Below, piece by piece: positions 1 to 9,117 of a stretch of DNA of 64,000 bases. Numbering within the stretch: position 1 is the first letter of the stretch; each line of letters starts with the position of its first letter. Made by a program: the position numbers and the translations under genes. The notes under the pieces are model-generated. The model was not told the DNA's origin. It was given only the letters and a program-made list of their open reading frames with translations, and ran no database searches. Where the stretch lies: assembly GCF_018130505.1 (NCBI RefSeq), contig NZ_JAFCKH010000003.1:372001-436000 (forward strand). The letters run 5' to 3'. This DNA is from Bradyrhizobium tropiciagri. GTDB taxonomy: Bacteria; Pseudomonadota; Alphaproteobacteria; Rhizobiales; Xanthobacteraceae.

Positions 1-74
1 ACCGCCGCTCAGACCGATTGTATCGATCCGTTGCTGGTGTGTGATTGCCGCAACGGAACCGGGGTCGCGCGGAC

Positions 75-190
75 CGGCTTACCGTCCCTCGCGCAGCCAG
101 GTCGCCGCAAAGGCGCCGAGCAGCAGGCCGACCAGGCCGGCGAACACCGGCAGCACCCCGACGCCCTTGACCACGCTGGCATCCTGACGC
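75..190 (-). pseudogene. Orphan duplicate of the 3' end of the amidotransferase-like gene
   Basis: This stretch repeats the last ~36 codons, stop codon included, of the gene that ends at 4245. Aligned with 4241-4369 it has one substitution (C for T at about 147), a 6-base loss in a CAG run and a 7-base loss next to the inner end. Homology stops abruptly at 190 on the left copy and 4369 on the right copy. The reading frame stays open over the final codons and ends in the same WLREGR-stop, with Met to Val and two Leu missing. It has no start codon or upstream coding part, so it is a remnant. It forms the left direct repeat around the two-gene cassette. Confidence 0.85.
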
Positions 191-272
191 TGCGTGGGTC
201 GCGCGCTTGGCGGAGCGTGTCGCCGCGCGATCCCACGGAAGCCGATGCGGCATCAGGTCCCACAAGATCGCT

Positions 273-301
273 TTGACGTCAGGTGTTGTTCGCTCCATTA
301 T
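273..301 (+). promoter_or_regulatory. Candidate sigma-70-type promoter of the protease/MBL cassette
   Basis: TTGACG at 273-278 is followed by a 17-base spacer and CATTAT at 296-301. The next plausible start codon is the ATG at 330, giving a 5' leader of roughly 20 bases that includes a GAGGGG ribosome site at 315-320. The -35 box is close to consensus, the -10 is weaker. It lies inside the repeat-bounded segment, so the cassette would carry its own promoter. Confidence 0.5.
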
Positions 302-329
302 ACACGTATTGGTAGAGGGGCATCTGGAC

Positions 330-2435
330 ATGCAGTCCTTGGATATTGAAGCGCCCCGTTCACGCAGGCTGCGCATTTTTGCCTTCGATCCCAGCCTCGC
401 GCAACGGACGGATACAGCGGCCATTCAGGAAATCGTCGTCGCCATTCCCTGGGAACGGAGTGCCGACGGCGGCCGGCTGCCTGAGGGACCGGTCGGCGAA
501 TACATCGAAGTCGTGGACGTCGACCCAGCCAGCGGTGCCGTGTACCCGCCGGTCAATCTCGACGATCCCAATCTTCTTGCGCAGGACGGGTTGTCGCCCT
601 CCGAAGGCAACCCGCAATTTCATCAACAGATGGTCTACGCGGTCGCGATGACCACGATCGGGCATTTCGAACGTGCGCTGGGAAGGGTCGCACTTTGGGC
701 GCCGCGGAGGCAGGCGCCCGACAAGACCAGCAAGGAATGGCGGAGCGAGTTCGTCCGCCGTCTGCGCATCTATCCTCATGCATTGCGCGACCAGAATGCC
801 TACTACAGTCCGTCGAAGCGAGCGCTGTTGTTCGGGTATTTTTCGGTGCTGTCCAAGGATGCGGACAACACACCCGGAACCACCGTGTTCGCCTGTCTCT
901 CGCATGACATCATCGCGCACGAGACGACGCATGCGTTGCTGGATGGTGTTCACCCGCGCTTCAACGAACCGAGCAATCCGGACGTTCACGCCTTCCACGA
1001 GGGGTTCGCCGACATCGTAGCGATGTTCCAGCACTTCTCCTACGCCGGCGTGCTGCGCGATCAGATCGGACGCACGCGCGGTCAGCTCAATGACAGCGAG
1101 AGCCTGCTCGGACAATTGGCGCAGCAGTTCGGACGTGCCACGGGACGGGGCAATGCGCTGAGGGATGCGCTCGGCGAGACGGGCAAGGACGGAAAGTGGC
1201 GGCGCCGCATGCCCGATCCCCGCGCGCTCGATAAGATCGGTGAGCCGCATGCACGCGGCGCGATCCTGGTGGCCGCGGTGTTCGGCGCCTTCCTGCTCGT
1301 CTACAAGCGTCGAACGTCCGATCTGTTTCGGCTCGCGACGCAGGGTACCGGCATACTTCCCGAGGGTGAAATCTCGCCCGACCTCGCCAACCGATTGGCC
1401 GAGGAGGCATCGCGCTGTGCGCGCGATCTTCTACATATGTGCATTCGGGCGCTGGATTATTGTCCCCCCGTGGGGATCACGTTCGGCGACTATCTGCGCG
1501 CAATCGTCACCGGCGACGTCAATCTCAATGCGGACGATGACCTCGGTTATCGCGTGGCCCTGATCGAGAGCTTCCGCGCATGGGGTATCTATCCGCGCGG
1601 CATCCGTAGCATGTCGATCGAGGGGCTGGTGTGGCCGTCGGGCGCAGAGGTGATCGCCGAGGCGGAAATCGCGGCGAAGGGCGGCAAACGAATGAAGCGG
1701 ACGGGGGCGACGCCGTCCAAAGAGGCGATCAAATCGGCGCGCGACAGCAGCGCGAGCGACATCGCCGACCTGTTTACCGACGTGCAGAAGGCGGGACGAT
1801 ACGGCGGCTCCGACGCCTCGGCCTTCAAGGGAAGCTCACGATTTCACAAATGGGACCTCAGCAGCGATCGCTACCAGGTCTGGCGCAACATGGAGGAAAG
1901 TCGCGCCGCCGTGTGGCGCTGGCTGGTGCTCGGCAAGGGGAAGAAATACCTCGACGCGTTCGGTCTGGTGATCGACGAGGATGCCCCGAAGACCGTTTAT
2001 AGGAATGCGTTTGGCGAGCCGACCATCGAGGTGCATTCGGTGCGAACCGCATTGCGGCGGGATTCCCGGGGGCAGACGGTAACCGACATCGTTGTCGAGG
2101 CGACCCAGCGGCGTCGCGGCTATTTCGAGGCGCAACAGCAAAAGGACAAGGACGAGTCGAAGAAGCCGATAGGACAGCGCGAGGACGGCGATTTCAAATT
2201 TCGCGCCGGCTGCACGATCATCATCGACGGCACCAAGAACACCTTCCGTCATATCATTCGGACGCCCGGAAGGATCGACGATGACGGCGAACTCGAGATC
2301 GTCCGTGCGTACCTCACCGGTGAGGCGGAAGACGACCAGAACGCGTTCGACGGCCGCCGGCAACGCAGCCTGAGCGAGCCGCGCGCCGCATGCGACGAGC
2401 CGTTTGCGATCCTGCATCGCCATCACGAGGATTGA
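330..2435 (+). CDS. Gluzincin-like zinc metalloprotease domain protein
   Basis: The product is 701 residues from the ATG at 330, chosen for its GAGGGG ribosome site about 10 bases upstream; the frame is open further upstream but lacks a better start. HETTH lies at residues 197-201 and, after 22 residues, E224 begins EGFADIV, the arrangement of a HExxH...E zinc peptidase of the gluzincin type (thermolysin has a similar layout with a shorter gap). An N-terminal region (1-190) and a long C-terminal region (about 340-701, charged, Lys/Arg-rich near 460-480 and 605-620) match no domain I can name. There is no signal peptide or clear membrane segment, so it is probably cytoplasmic. It is followed after two bases by an MBL-fold gene. 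Peptidase activity is inferred from the motif only; substrate unknown. Confidence 0.75.
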   Translation: MQSLDIEAPRSRRLRIFAFDPSLAQRTDTAAIQEIVVAIPWERSADGGRLPEGPVGEYIEVVDVDPASGAVYPPVNLDDPNLLAQDGLSPSEGNPQFHQQMVYAVAMTTIGHFERALGRVALWAPRRQAPDKTSKEWRSEFVRRLRIYPHALRDQNAYYSPSKRALLFGYFSVLSKDADNTPGTTVFACLSHDIIAHETTHALLDGVHPRFNEPSNPDVHAFHEGFADIVAMFQHFSYAGVLRDQIGRTRGQLNDSESLLGQLAQQFGRATGRGNALRDALGETGKDGKWRRRMPDPRALDKIGEPHARGAILVAAVFGAFLLVYKRRTSDLFRLATQGTGILPEGEISPDLANRLAEEASRCARDLLHMCIRALDYCPPVGITFGDYLRAIVTGDVNLNADDDLGYRVALIESFRAWGIYPRGIRSMSIEGLVWPSGAEVIAEAEIAAKGGKRMKRTGATPSKEAIKSARDSSASDIADLFTDVQKAGRYGGSDASAFKGSSRFHKWDLSSDRYQVWRNMEESRAAVWRWLVLGKGKKYLDAFGLVIDEDAPKTVYRNAFGEPTIEVHSVRTALRRDSRGQTVTDIVVEATQRRRGYFEAQQQKDKDESKKPIGQREDGDFKFRAGCTIIIDGTKNTFRHIIRTPGRIDDDGELEIVRAYLTGEAEDDQNAFDGRRQRSLSEPRAACDEPFAILHRHHED

Positions 2436-2437
2436 TC

Positions 2438-4132
2438 ATGGCCAGGACAGCGCGCAAGTCAGCCAAGAGGCACCGCAAGAGCACGGCGGCCAAAGCAGCG
2501 GCAACGAAGAAAAAGACGACGAGGAAAGCCGGGAAAAGCAAAGCTGCGAAGAAGGTGGCGAAGAAACCGGCGAAGAAACCGGGAGCCAAGCCACCTGCCT
2601 CGAATGGCTCCGGCGAGCCCATGAGACCGCCGCAAGATGGCGTGAAGATCCGGATGTACCGTCACGGCCACGGCGACTGCTTCCTGCTAGCGTTCCCGGG
2701 ACGGGATGGGGAGCCCGTCTACGTTCTGATCGACTGTGGCTACAAGCCCGGCTCGAACGTGGCCTATGGGCTGTCCGACATGGACGCCATCATCAGGAAT
2801 ATCTCGGACGCCACCAACAAACATCTCGATCTCGTGGTGGTGACACACGAGCATCAGGATCACGTCAACGGTTTCGGCAAGCCGGGGACGTCACCATTCG
2901 ACGACTTCACGATCGGCGAAGCCTGGTTCGCGTGGACCGAAAGTCCGAATGACAAGCTGGCAATCGAATTGCGCCGGCGCCACGGCGACCAGCTCCTGGG
3001 ATTGGTCGCGGCCCGCAACCAGTTGGCCGTCGCATCTCCGGACGCGGTCGGAAATCTCGATGCACTCCTGATGCTCGAGCTCGGCGTCGATACCGCCAGC
3101 GATTTCGCGGCCGCGGCCGCAGCCAAGAAGAAGGACCCGCAAAATTCCGTCAACAAACAGGGCATGAAGCTGATCAAGGACAAGGCGGGCAAGGAGAGAA
3201 CGGTCTATGTTGTGCCGCACCAGAACTCTCTGAAGATACCGCGCGTCGATGGCGTCCGCGTTCATGCGCTCGGGCCGCCGCACGATGCGGATTTGCTGAA
3301 GGACGAGGATCCGCAGGGTTCGGAAGCGTTTCCCGGCCATGGCTTCGGTGCGAGAGCCTCGTTCTTTGCGGCTGCGAAAGCCGGCCCGGGAGAACGGAAT
3401 GGCATCGATCCTTTCTATAGCCGGTTTGCGATCCCCCTGGATGAGGCTTTCAAGCATCCGCAGCACAGCGCCTTCTTCAAGCGCCACTATGGCGAAGAGC
3501 AGGGACGAGTCGCCCCGGCAGAACAGCCGGACGAGTGCGCTGACAATCCCGATTGGCGGCGTATTGACGGCGATTGGCTGTTCTCGGCGGAGGAATTGGC
3601 ACTGGTGCTGAACAGGGGGATCAACAACACCAGTCTGGTGCTGGCCTTCGAGCTCGAGAAATCCGGCAAGGTACTTCTGTTCGTGGGAGACGCGCAGCGC
3701 GGCAACTGGAAGTCCTGGACCACTCACAAGAAGGAGCACGACAAGATTGATCTCGTGCGCGACCTGTTGGGCCGCACGGTATTGTACAAGGTCGGCCATC
3801 ACGGCAGCCATAACGCGACCCTGAACGGCACCGACGACAGCGACTACCCTTGCCTGGACTGGATGGGGCAGGGCAAGCACGCCGACGAGTTCGCTGCAAT
3901 GATCACGGCAGTCAACGCATGGGCCTTGAAGGTCAAGCCAAAGCCTTGGGTTCATCCGCTGCCCTCGATCAAGGCCGCCCTGCACAAGAAGGCGCAGGGG
4001 CGCGTCTTTCAGATCGATACGCCGACCGTGGACAAGCCCGCGGGCGTCTCCGCCGGCGAGTGGCAGGATTTCCAGAGCAGGGTCCGGATCGATGCCAACG
4101 GCCTGTTCTTCGACTATGAAGTGCACAACTAG
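2438..4132 (+). CDS. ComEC-type metallo-beta-lactamase fold protein with histone-H1-like tail
   Basis: The product is 564 residues. The start at 2438 has GAGG at 2427-2430 and follows the protease stop by two bases, so the pair is likely co-translated. Residues 1-56 are almost all Lys, Ala, Arg, Thr and Pro, like histone H1 or AlgP tails, suggesting nucleic-acid binding. The MBL domain follows: HEHQDH at 137-142 (HxHxDH), GDA with D418, and HHGSH at 454-458. The HHGS form is typical of the ComEC/Rec2-related branch, which includes nucleases and phosphodiesterases rather than antibiotic hydrolases. An Ala/Lys-rich insert near 225-235 looks like a linker. No signal peptide. The enzymatic class is supported; the substrate and partner role are inference. 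Confidence 0.78.
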   Translation: MARTARKSAKRHRKSTAAKAAATKKKTTRKAGKSKAAKKVAKKPAKKPGAKPPASNGSGEPMRPPQDGVKIRMYRHGHGDCFLLAFPGRDGEPVYVLIDCGYKPGSNVAYGLSDMDAIIRNISDATNKHLDLVVVTHEHQDHVNGFGKPGTSPFDDFTIGEAWFAWTESPNDKLAIELRRRHGDQLLGLVAARNQLAVASPDAVGNLDALLMLELGVDTASDFAAAAAAKKKDPQNSVNKQGMKLIKDKAGKERTVYVVPHQNSLKIPRVDGVRVHALGPPHDADLLKDEDPQGSEAFPGHGFGARASFFAAAKAGPGERNGIDPFYSRFAIPLDEAFKHPQHSAFFKRHYGEEQGRVAPAEQPDECADNPDWRRIDGDWLFSAEELALVLNRGINNTSLVLAFELEKSGKVLLFVGDAQRGNWKSWTTHKKEHDKIDLVRDLLGRTVLYKVGHHGSHNATLNGTDDSDYPCLDWMGQGKHADEFAAMITAVNAWALKVKPKPWVHPLPSIKAALHKKAQGRVFQIDTPTVDKPAGVSAGEWQDFQSRVRIDANGLFFDYEVHN

Positions 4133-4240
4133 GGCGAAACGGGATCGGGCTGAGCTACGGCGGCAAGGGCGGTTCACCTCGCTCGAGTGGTAAGGTGCAC
4201 CGAACCGCAACGCGCTTATTCAATCGAGACTCAGCCCGCT

Positions 4241-4369
4241 CGGCTTACCGTCCCTCGCGCAGCCAGGTCGCCGCAAAGGCGCCGAGCAGCAGCAGCAGGC
4301 CGACCAGGCCGGCGAACATCGGCAGCACCCCGACGCCCTTGACCACGCTGGCGTCGCGCATCCTGACGC
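4241..4369. repeat. Right direct repeat bounding the protease/MBL cassette
   Basis: This is the intact counterpart of 75-190 and includes the stop codon and last codons of the amidotransferase-like gene. The 108 bases between the MBL stop and this repeat (4133-4240) hold no gene; they contain a 9-base inverted pair, CGGGCTGAG at 4146-4154 and CTCAGCCCG at 4230-4238. Confidence 0.85.
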
Positions 4370-6308
4370 CGAGCCAGCCGTCGCCGCGGAAGATCGACGA
4401 GGTGTGCACCGGCACGATGCGCGGCATGTCGAGGCTCGATCCGTCGACGATGCGCCGCGCGTCGCCGCCGGTCGCCTGCGCCAGCGGCTTCAGCGTCTCG
4501 GTGGTCGAGGTGACTTCCGAAAACTCCTTCGGATTGGTCGGGCCGACATTGATCAGCGCCTTCAGCGTGCCGTCGGTCGCCTGCCACAGGCCGAGCTCGT
4601 CGGCGGGCAGCGTCGCGCGCCACTCGCCGGGATCACCGGCAGTCAGCGTCAGTTCGCGCGTCGTGCCGCTCGGCGAGGTCACGGTGACCGGCGAGACCGT
4701 GTCGGCCATGGTCTGGCGCACCACGACGAGGTCCTTGCCCTGCACCTGCATGCGCAGCGCCTCTTCGTCGAGATCGGGCTGCTTCATCAGCCAGTGCGAC
4801 ATCCGCCGCAGCAGATCGAGATGCGGGCCGCCGCCCTCATAGCCGCGCGCCCACAGCCAGATATGGTCGGACAGCAGCAGCGCGACGCGGCCCTCGCCGA
4901 AGCGCGACAGCAGCAGCAGCGGCTTGCCGTCGGCGCCGGTCATGACCGGCGGATTGATCGCATTGCGGGTATCGACGGTGCGGAAGAACCGGCTCCAGTG
5001 CGGCGGCTCCGAAGCCGAGCCCTCGAGCCCGCGCGTCACCGGGTGGCGTTTCCCGGCATCGCTGAGATGCGCATAGAACGGCTTCTCGGTGACGCCGACC
5101 GGCTCGGCCGGCAGCACCGAATCCAGCGGCGTGCGCCAGATGCTGGTGGTCGAGGCGTAGTCGGGGCCGGCCGAGACCAGCACCGCGCCGCCGGAGCGGA
5201 CATAGCGCGCGATGTTGTCGAAATAGGCGATCGGCAGCACGCCCTGGCGGGCGTAGCGGTCGAAGATGATCAGCTGGAAATCGTTGATCCGCTGCTGGAA
5301 CAGCTCGCGGGTCGGAAACGCGATCAGCGACAGCTCGTTGATCGGCGTGCCGTCCTGCTTCTCCGGCGGACGCAGGATGGTGAAATGCACAAGATCGACG
5401 CTGGGATCCGACTTCAACAGGTTGCGCCAGGTGCGCTCGCCGGAATGCGGCTCGCCGGAGACCAGCAGCACGCGCAGCTTGTCGCGCACGCCGTCGATCG
5501 CGACCACGGCGCGGTTGTTGACCGGCGTCAGCTCGTTGGCCAGCGGCGAGGCCTCGATCTCCACGATGTTGGGACCGGCGTGCTTGATGTCGATGTCGAC
5601 GCTCGCGGTCTGGCCGCTGCTCAGCGTGCGCTCGTTGATCACCTCGCCGTCGCGGCGCACCGTGACCTTGGCGCGCTCGCCGCTGACGCCCTGGTCGTCG
5701 AGCCGGTAGGTGATGGTCTGCGGCTTGCCGACGATTCCGAAGCGCGGTGCCGCGGTGATGGCGATGCGGCGGTCGCGCTCGTCCTTGCGGCCGGTGATCA
5801 GCGCATGCACCGGCGCCTGGAAGCCGAGCGACTGGGCGTTGGCGGGAATGTCGTGCACGCGGCCGTCGGTGATCAGGAAGGCGCCGGCGACGCGCTCGAC
5901 CGGGACGTCCGAGAGCGCGGAGGTGAGGGCGCCGAACAGCTTGGTGCCGTCGGTCTCGCCATCGGCCTGGCCGGCGTCGACGACGCGAACTTCGAGGCCC
6001 TTGATCTGCTTCAGGCTGTTGACCAGCGCCTCGCGTGCCTTGTCGGTCTCCTGGTTGCGCGTGCCGAAGTTCTGGCTCGGGCTCTTGTCGACCACGACGG
6101 CGGCGACCGAGGACAGCGGCTCGCGGTCCTCGCGGGTGAAGGAGGGATTGGCGAGCGCCAGCAGGATCAGCGCCAGCGCCGCGACCCGCACCGCGGCGCC
6201 GCGCGAACGCGACACCAGCAGCAGCGCCGCGATCACGACGATCGCACCGAGCGCGAGCCACAGCACGAGCGAAGGGACCAGCGGTGTGAACGCGATACCG
6301 TAGTTCAT
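4245..6308 (-). CDS. Membrane-anchored glutamine-amidotransferase-like protein
   Basis: The product is 687 residues. Two N-terminal membrane segments (about 10-35 and 40-60) and one near the C-terminus (about 660-682, Leu-rich) frame a large domain. The early part reads like a von Willebrand A fold (VVVDKSPSQNF). The later part (about 380-500) resembles the class I glutamine-amidotransferase-like region of this family; I see no clear Cys-His-Glu catalytic triad. The start ATG at 6308 sits one base after the stop of the preceding gene, so translation is coupled. It is the last gene of the MoxR/DUF58/BatA operon, which in other bacteria is linked to envelope stress or metal-dependent chaperoning. 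The direct role is unknown. Its 3' end is duplicated at 75-190. Confidence 0.75.
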   Translation of the reverse strand: MNYGIAFTPLVPSLVLWLALGAIVVIAALLLVSRSRGAAVRVAALALILLALANPSFTREDREPLSSVAAVVVDKSPSQNFGTRNQETDKAREALVNSLKQIKGLEVRVVDAGQADGETDGTKLFGALTSALSDVPVERVAGAFLITDGRVHDIPANAQSLGFQAPVHALITGRKDERDRRIAITAAPRFGIVGKPQTITYRLDDQGVSGERAKVTVRRDGEVINERTLSSGQTASVDIDIKHAGPNIVEIEASPLANELTPVNNRAVVAIDGVRDKLRVLLVSGEPHSGERTWRNLLKSDPSVDLVHFTILRPPEKQDGTPINELSLIAFPTRELFQQRINDFQLIIFDRYARQGVLPIAYFDNIARYVRSGGAVLVSAGPDYASTTSIWRTPLDSVLPAEPVGVTEKPFYAHLSDAGKRHPVTRGLEGSASEPPHWSRFFRTVDTRNAINPPVMTGADGKPLLLLSRFGEGRVALLLSDHIWLWARGYEGGGPHLDLLRRMSHWLMKQPDLDEEALRMQVQGKDLVVVRQTMADTVSPVTVTSPSGTTRELTLTAGDPGEWRATLPADELGLWQATDGTLKALINVGPTNPKEFSEVTSTTETLKPLAQATGGDARRIVDGSSLDMPRIVPVHTSSIFRGDGWLGVRMRDASVVKGVGVLPMFAGLVGLLLLLGAFAATWLREGR

Positions 6309-6309
6309 A

Positions 6310-9117
6310 TTATTGTCCCAGCCGCTCGATCAAGGCAGGCGCGTGCACCTGGTCGGCCTTGTAGTTGCCGGTCAGCGTGTACATCACGATGTTGACGCCG
6401 GCGCGGAAGGCGAATTCGCGCTGGCGCGGCTCGCCCGGCGTCAGCGGCAGCATCGGCTGGCCGTCGGGGCGGATCGCCCAGGCGCCGGCAAGGTCGTTCG
6501 AGGTGATGATGATCGGGGAGACGCCGTCGCCGCCGCGTGCCGGGCGCTGCGCGGCCTCCTCGTCGTCGTCCTCGCGCGGCAGCGTCTCGACCCAGGTCTG
6601 GCCGGAATTGAAGCGGCCGGGGAAGTCGCGCAGCAGATAGAACGTCTTGGTCAGCACGTGCTCGCGCGGCACCGGCTCGAGCTCGGGGACGTCGAGGGTC
6701 GACAGCAGTTCGCGCAGGGTCTGCATCGCCGGCGTCTGCGCGCCGCCATTGTCGCCCGGCGGCGCCTCGACGGCGTCGCGGGTGTCGAACACGACGGTGC
6801 CGCCCTGCTTCATGTAGGCGTCGATCTTGTTGATGGCGTCCTGCGGCGGCTTGGGCGCGCCCGGCACGATCGGCCAGTAGATCAGCGGGAAGAAGGCGAG
6901 CTCGTCGCGCGCCGGGTCGACGCCGACGGGATCGCCCGCCTCGAGCGCGGTGCGCTGCGCCAGGAACAGCGTCAGGCCGCTCATCCCGGCCTTGACGATG
7001 GCATCGACGTCGGCATTGCCGGTCACGACATAGGCGAGCCGGGTCTGCGACACCGCGCGGATGGCGTACTCGTCGTTGTTCTGCGCGCGCGTCGGCGACG
7101 GCGCCATCGCGGCGAGCATGAAGGCGAAGGCGAGCACCGCAGGCGCCGCGCGCCTTCGGATCAGCGCGGCGAGGCCGCCGCCGAGCATCGCCACCACGAT
7201 GGCGTCGATCAGGAACAGCGCCAGCGCCGTCGACAGCATGATGCCGCGCAGGTCGCGCGGTTCGGTGTTGGTGTAGCTCGCGTGCTGCGCCTTGAGGCCG
7301 GAGGTGTCGAGCGGCGCGATGCGGTCAGCGGAGGCGAGGGTGTTGACCGCGATCGGGCTTTCCGCCGTGCCGTAGAAGCCGGGCGGATGATCCGCCGTGC
7401 CGCGGTCGCGATAGTCGGCCGGCATCGGCTTGGCGGTCGACGGCGGCGGGCCGAACGCGCCGAAACCGTCGAGCGTGCGCAGCGGCGCGACCATCTCGGC
7501 CTTGGGATCGCTGGCGACGCCCGGGCCGGGCGTCGAGGTGTAGCCGGACATGTCGATCAGCCGCCGTAGCATCTCGACGAAGGTACCGGACATCGGCAGA
7601 TCCGACCAGCGCATGTCGGCGCCGACGTGGAACAGGCTGAGCACGCCCTTGCCGCGCCGCTCGCCGGTGACCAGCGGCGTGCCGTCTTCCAGCGACGCCC
7701 AGCTCTTGGTCGCGAGCACCGCGTCGGGCTCGGCCAGCACCTGCCGGCTCACGGTGATGTCCTTCGGCACGGTAAGGCTCGCGAACGGTCCGTCGGCGGC
7801 GAACGAGGCCATGTGTTGCGGCTTCTCCCAGGTCAGGCTGCCGCCGAGCGTGCGGCCGCCCTTGCGCAGCTTGACCGGCACGAGATCGTCGTCGGCCTGT
7901 GCGAGGCGGGGGCCGGCGAAGCGCACCAGCACGCCGCCCTGGTCGATCCAGGCGTTGAGGCGGTCGCGGATCTCGGGCGACACCGTGCCGACGTCGGCCA
8001 TCACGATCATCGGCAGCCGCTGGTCGAGGAACTGGGCGATCGCCTGCTGCGGCGAGCCGCGATCGCCGAGCCGGATGTCGGCAAACGGCGACAGCGCGCG
8101 GGACAGGTAGAAGGTCGAGGCGAGCAGCGGCTGCGCCGTGTCGGCGCTCGAGCCCGAGACCACGCCGATGGCGCGGCGGCGCCAGCGCCGGTCGAGCAGC
8201 TGCACGGCGCCGGCGGAGCGCTCGCCGGCGATTTCGAGCCGCGCGATGTCGTTGCGGAGCTCGACCGGAAGATCGAATGCGGCCTCGGTCTCGCGCTCCT
8301 CGGGGCGGAACGTGTAGCGGGCCTCGCCGATCGGAGAGCCCTTGGCGTCGACCGCACGCACCGTGCCGCCCGCGATCCCGCTTCCGGTGCGCAGCACCTT
8401 CACCGTCATCTTGGCAGCGGCGTTCTCGGCCGCGACCAGGGCCTGCGCGGACGGCGCGCCATCCGAATAGATCGTCAAATTGCGGCCCTCGATGACCTTG
8501 CCGAGCCCCTCGGCGAATTCGCTGCCGCGGCCGGTGTCGACGCCATCGGACAGCCAGACGAGGTCGGCATCACCGGTCGATTTCAGGAAACGCCCGAGCG
8601 CAGTGAGGGTCTCGACGCGGTCGATCGAGTACGGCTTCGGAGCGAGCTGGCGCAGCGCCACGCGCGCGGTGCCGGCCGGCATCAGCGTGATGTCGCGTGC
8701 CGCCTCCGACAGCGGCACCAGCGCGACGCCGCGGCGGTCGGCGTTGGCGTCGGTGATCAGTTCGTCGGCGGCCTTGATTCGCGCGTCCCAGCTCGCCGCG
8801 GCGCTCCAGCCGTCGTCGAGCAGCACCACCAGCGGCAGCTTGCTCGCGGCGATGCCGGTTTGCGGATTCCAGATCGGGCCGGCGGCGGCGAGGATGACCA
8901 GCGCGGCGGCGGCGAGCCGCAGCAGGGTCAGCCACCACGGCGTGCGCGAGGGCGTCTCCTCCTTCGGTGCGATGTCGAACAACAGCCGCGTCGGCGGGAA
9001 TTCGACGCGCCGCGGCCGCGGCGGCATCACGCGCAGCAGCCACCACAGCACCGGCAGGCTGACGAGCCCGATCAGCAGCAGCGGTTCGGCAAAGGAGAGG
9101 GGGAGACCTGCGATCAT
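6310..9117 (-). CDS. BatA N-terminal / DUF4159 membrane protein
   Basis: The product is 935 residues. The N-terminus (1-85) has two membrane helices separated by the RVEFPPTRLLFDI stretch typical of the BatA (aerotolerance-regulator) N-terminal domain. A VWA-like segment follows (VVLLDDGWS near 100) that lacks a clear DxSxS metal site. A further helix lies near 640-660, then an Ala-rich signal-like helix near 675-695. The C-terminal ~220 residues fit DUF4159 (RLAYVVTGNADVDAIV, then FFPLIYWPI). It overlaps the upstream DUF58 gene by four bases (ATGA) and abuts the downstream gene. Family members occur in this operon in many alphaproteobacteria; the function is not established. Confidence 0.8.
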   Translation of the reverse strand: MIAGLPLSFAEPLLLIGLVSLPVLWWLLRVMPPRPRRVEFPPTRLLFDIAPKEETPSRTPWWLTLLRLAAAALVILAAAGPIWNPQTGIAASKLPLVVLLDDGWSAAASWDARIKAADELITDANADRRGVALVPLSEAARDITLMPAGTARVALRQLAPKPYSIDRVETLTALGRFLKSTGDADLVWLSDGVDTGRGSEFAEGLGKVIEGRNLTIYSDGAPSAQALVAAENAAAKMTVKVLRTGSGIAGGTVRAVDAKGSPIGEARYTFRPEERETEAAFDLPVELRNDIARLEIAGERSAGAVQLLDRRWRRRAIGVVSGSSADTAQPLLASTFYLSRALSPFADIRLGDRGSPQQAIAQFLDQRLPMIVMADVGTVSPEIRDRLNAWIDQGGVLVRFAGPRLAQADDDLVPVKLRKGGRTLGGSLTWEKPQHMASFAADGPFASLTVPKDITVSRQVLAEPDAVLATKSWASLEDGTPLVTGERRGKGVLSLFHVGADMRWSDLPMSGTFVEMLRRLIDMSGYTSTPGPGVASDPKAEMVAPLRTLDGFGAFGPPPSTAKPMPADYRDRGTADHPPGFYGTAESPIAVNTLASADRIAPLDTSGLKAQHASYTNTEPRDLRGIMLSTALALFLIDAIVVAMLGGGLAALIRRRAAPAVLAFAFMLAAMAPSPTRAQNNDEYAIRAVSQTRLAYVVTGNADVDAIVKAGMSGLTLFLAQRTALEAGDPVGVDPARDELAFFPLIYWPIVPGAPKPPQDAINKIDAYMKQGGTVVFDTRDAVEAPPGDNGGAQTPAMQTLRELLSTLDVPELEPVPREHVLTKTFYLLRDFPGRFNSGQTWVETLPREDDDEEAAQRPARGGDGVSPIIITSNDLAGAWAIRPDGQPMLPLTPGEPRQREFAFRAGVNIVMYTLTGNYKADQVHAPALIERLGQ

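Noticed and set aside
75-190. Left repeat as a tRNA attachment site
   Set aside because: The repeated sequence encodes the end of a protein and contains no tRNA fold; no integrase is visible, so only a direct-repeat scar is claimed.
207-329. Upstream extension of the metalloprotease gene
   Set aside because: The open frame continues but overlaps the promoter-like boxes, and the ATG at 330 has the only good ribosome site.
4146-4238. 9-base inverted pair as a terminator of the cassette
   Set aside because: Arms are 75 bases apart with no T run, too loose for an intrinsic terminator.
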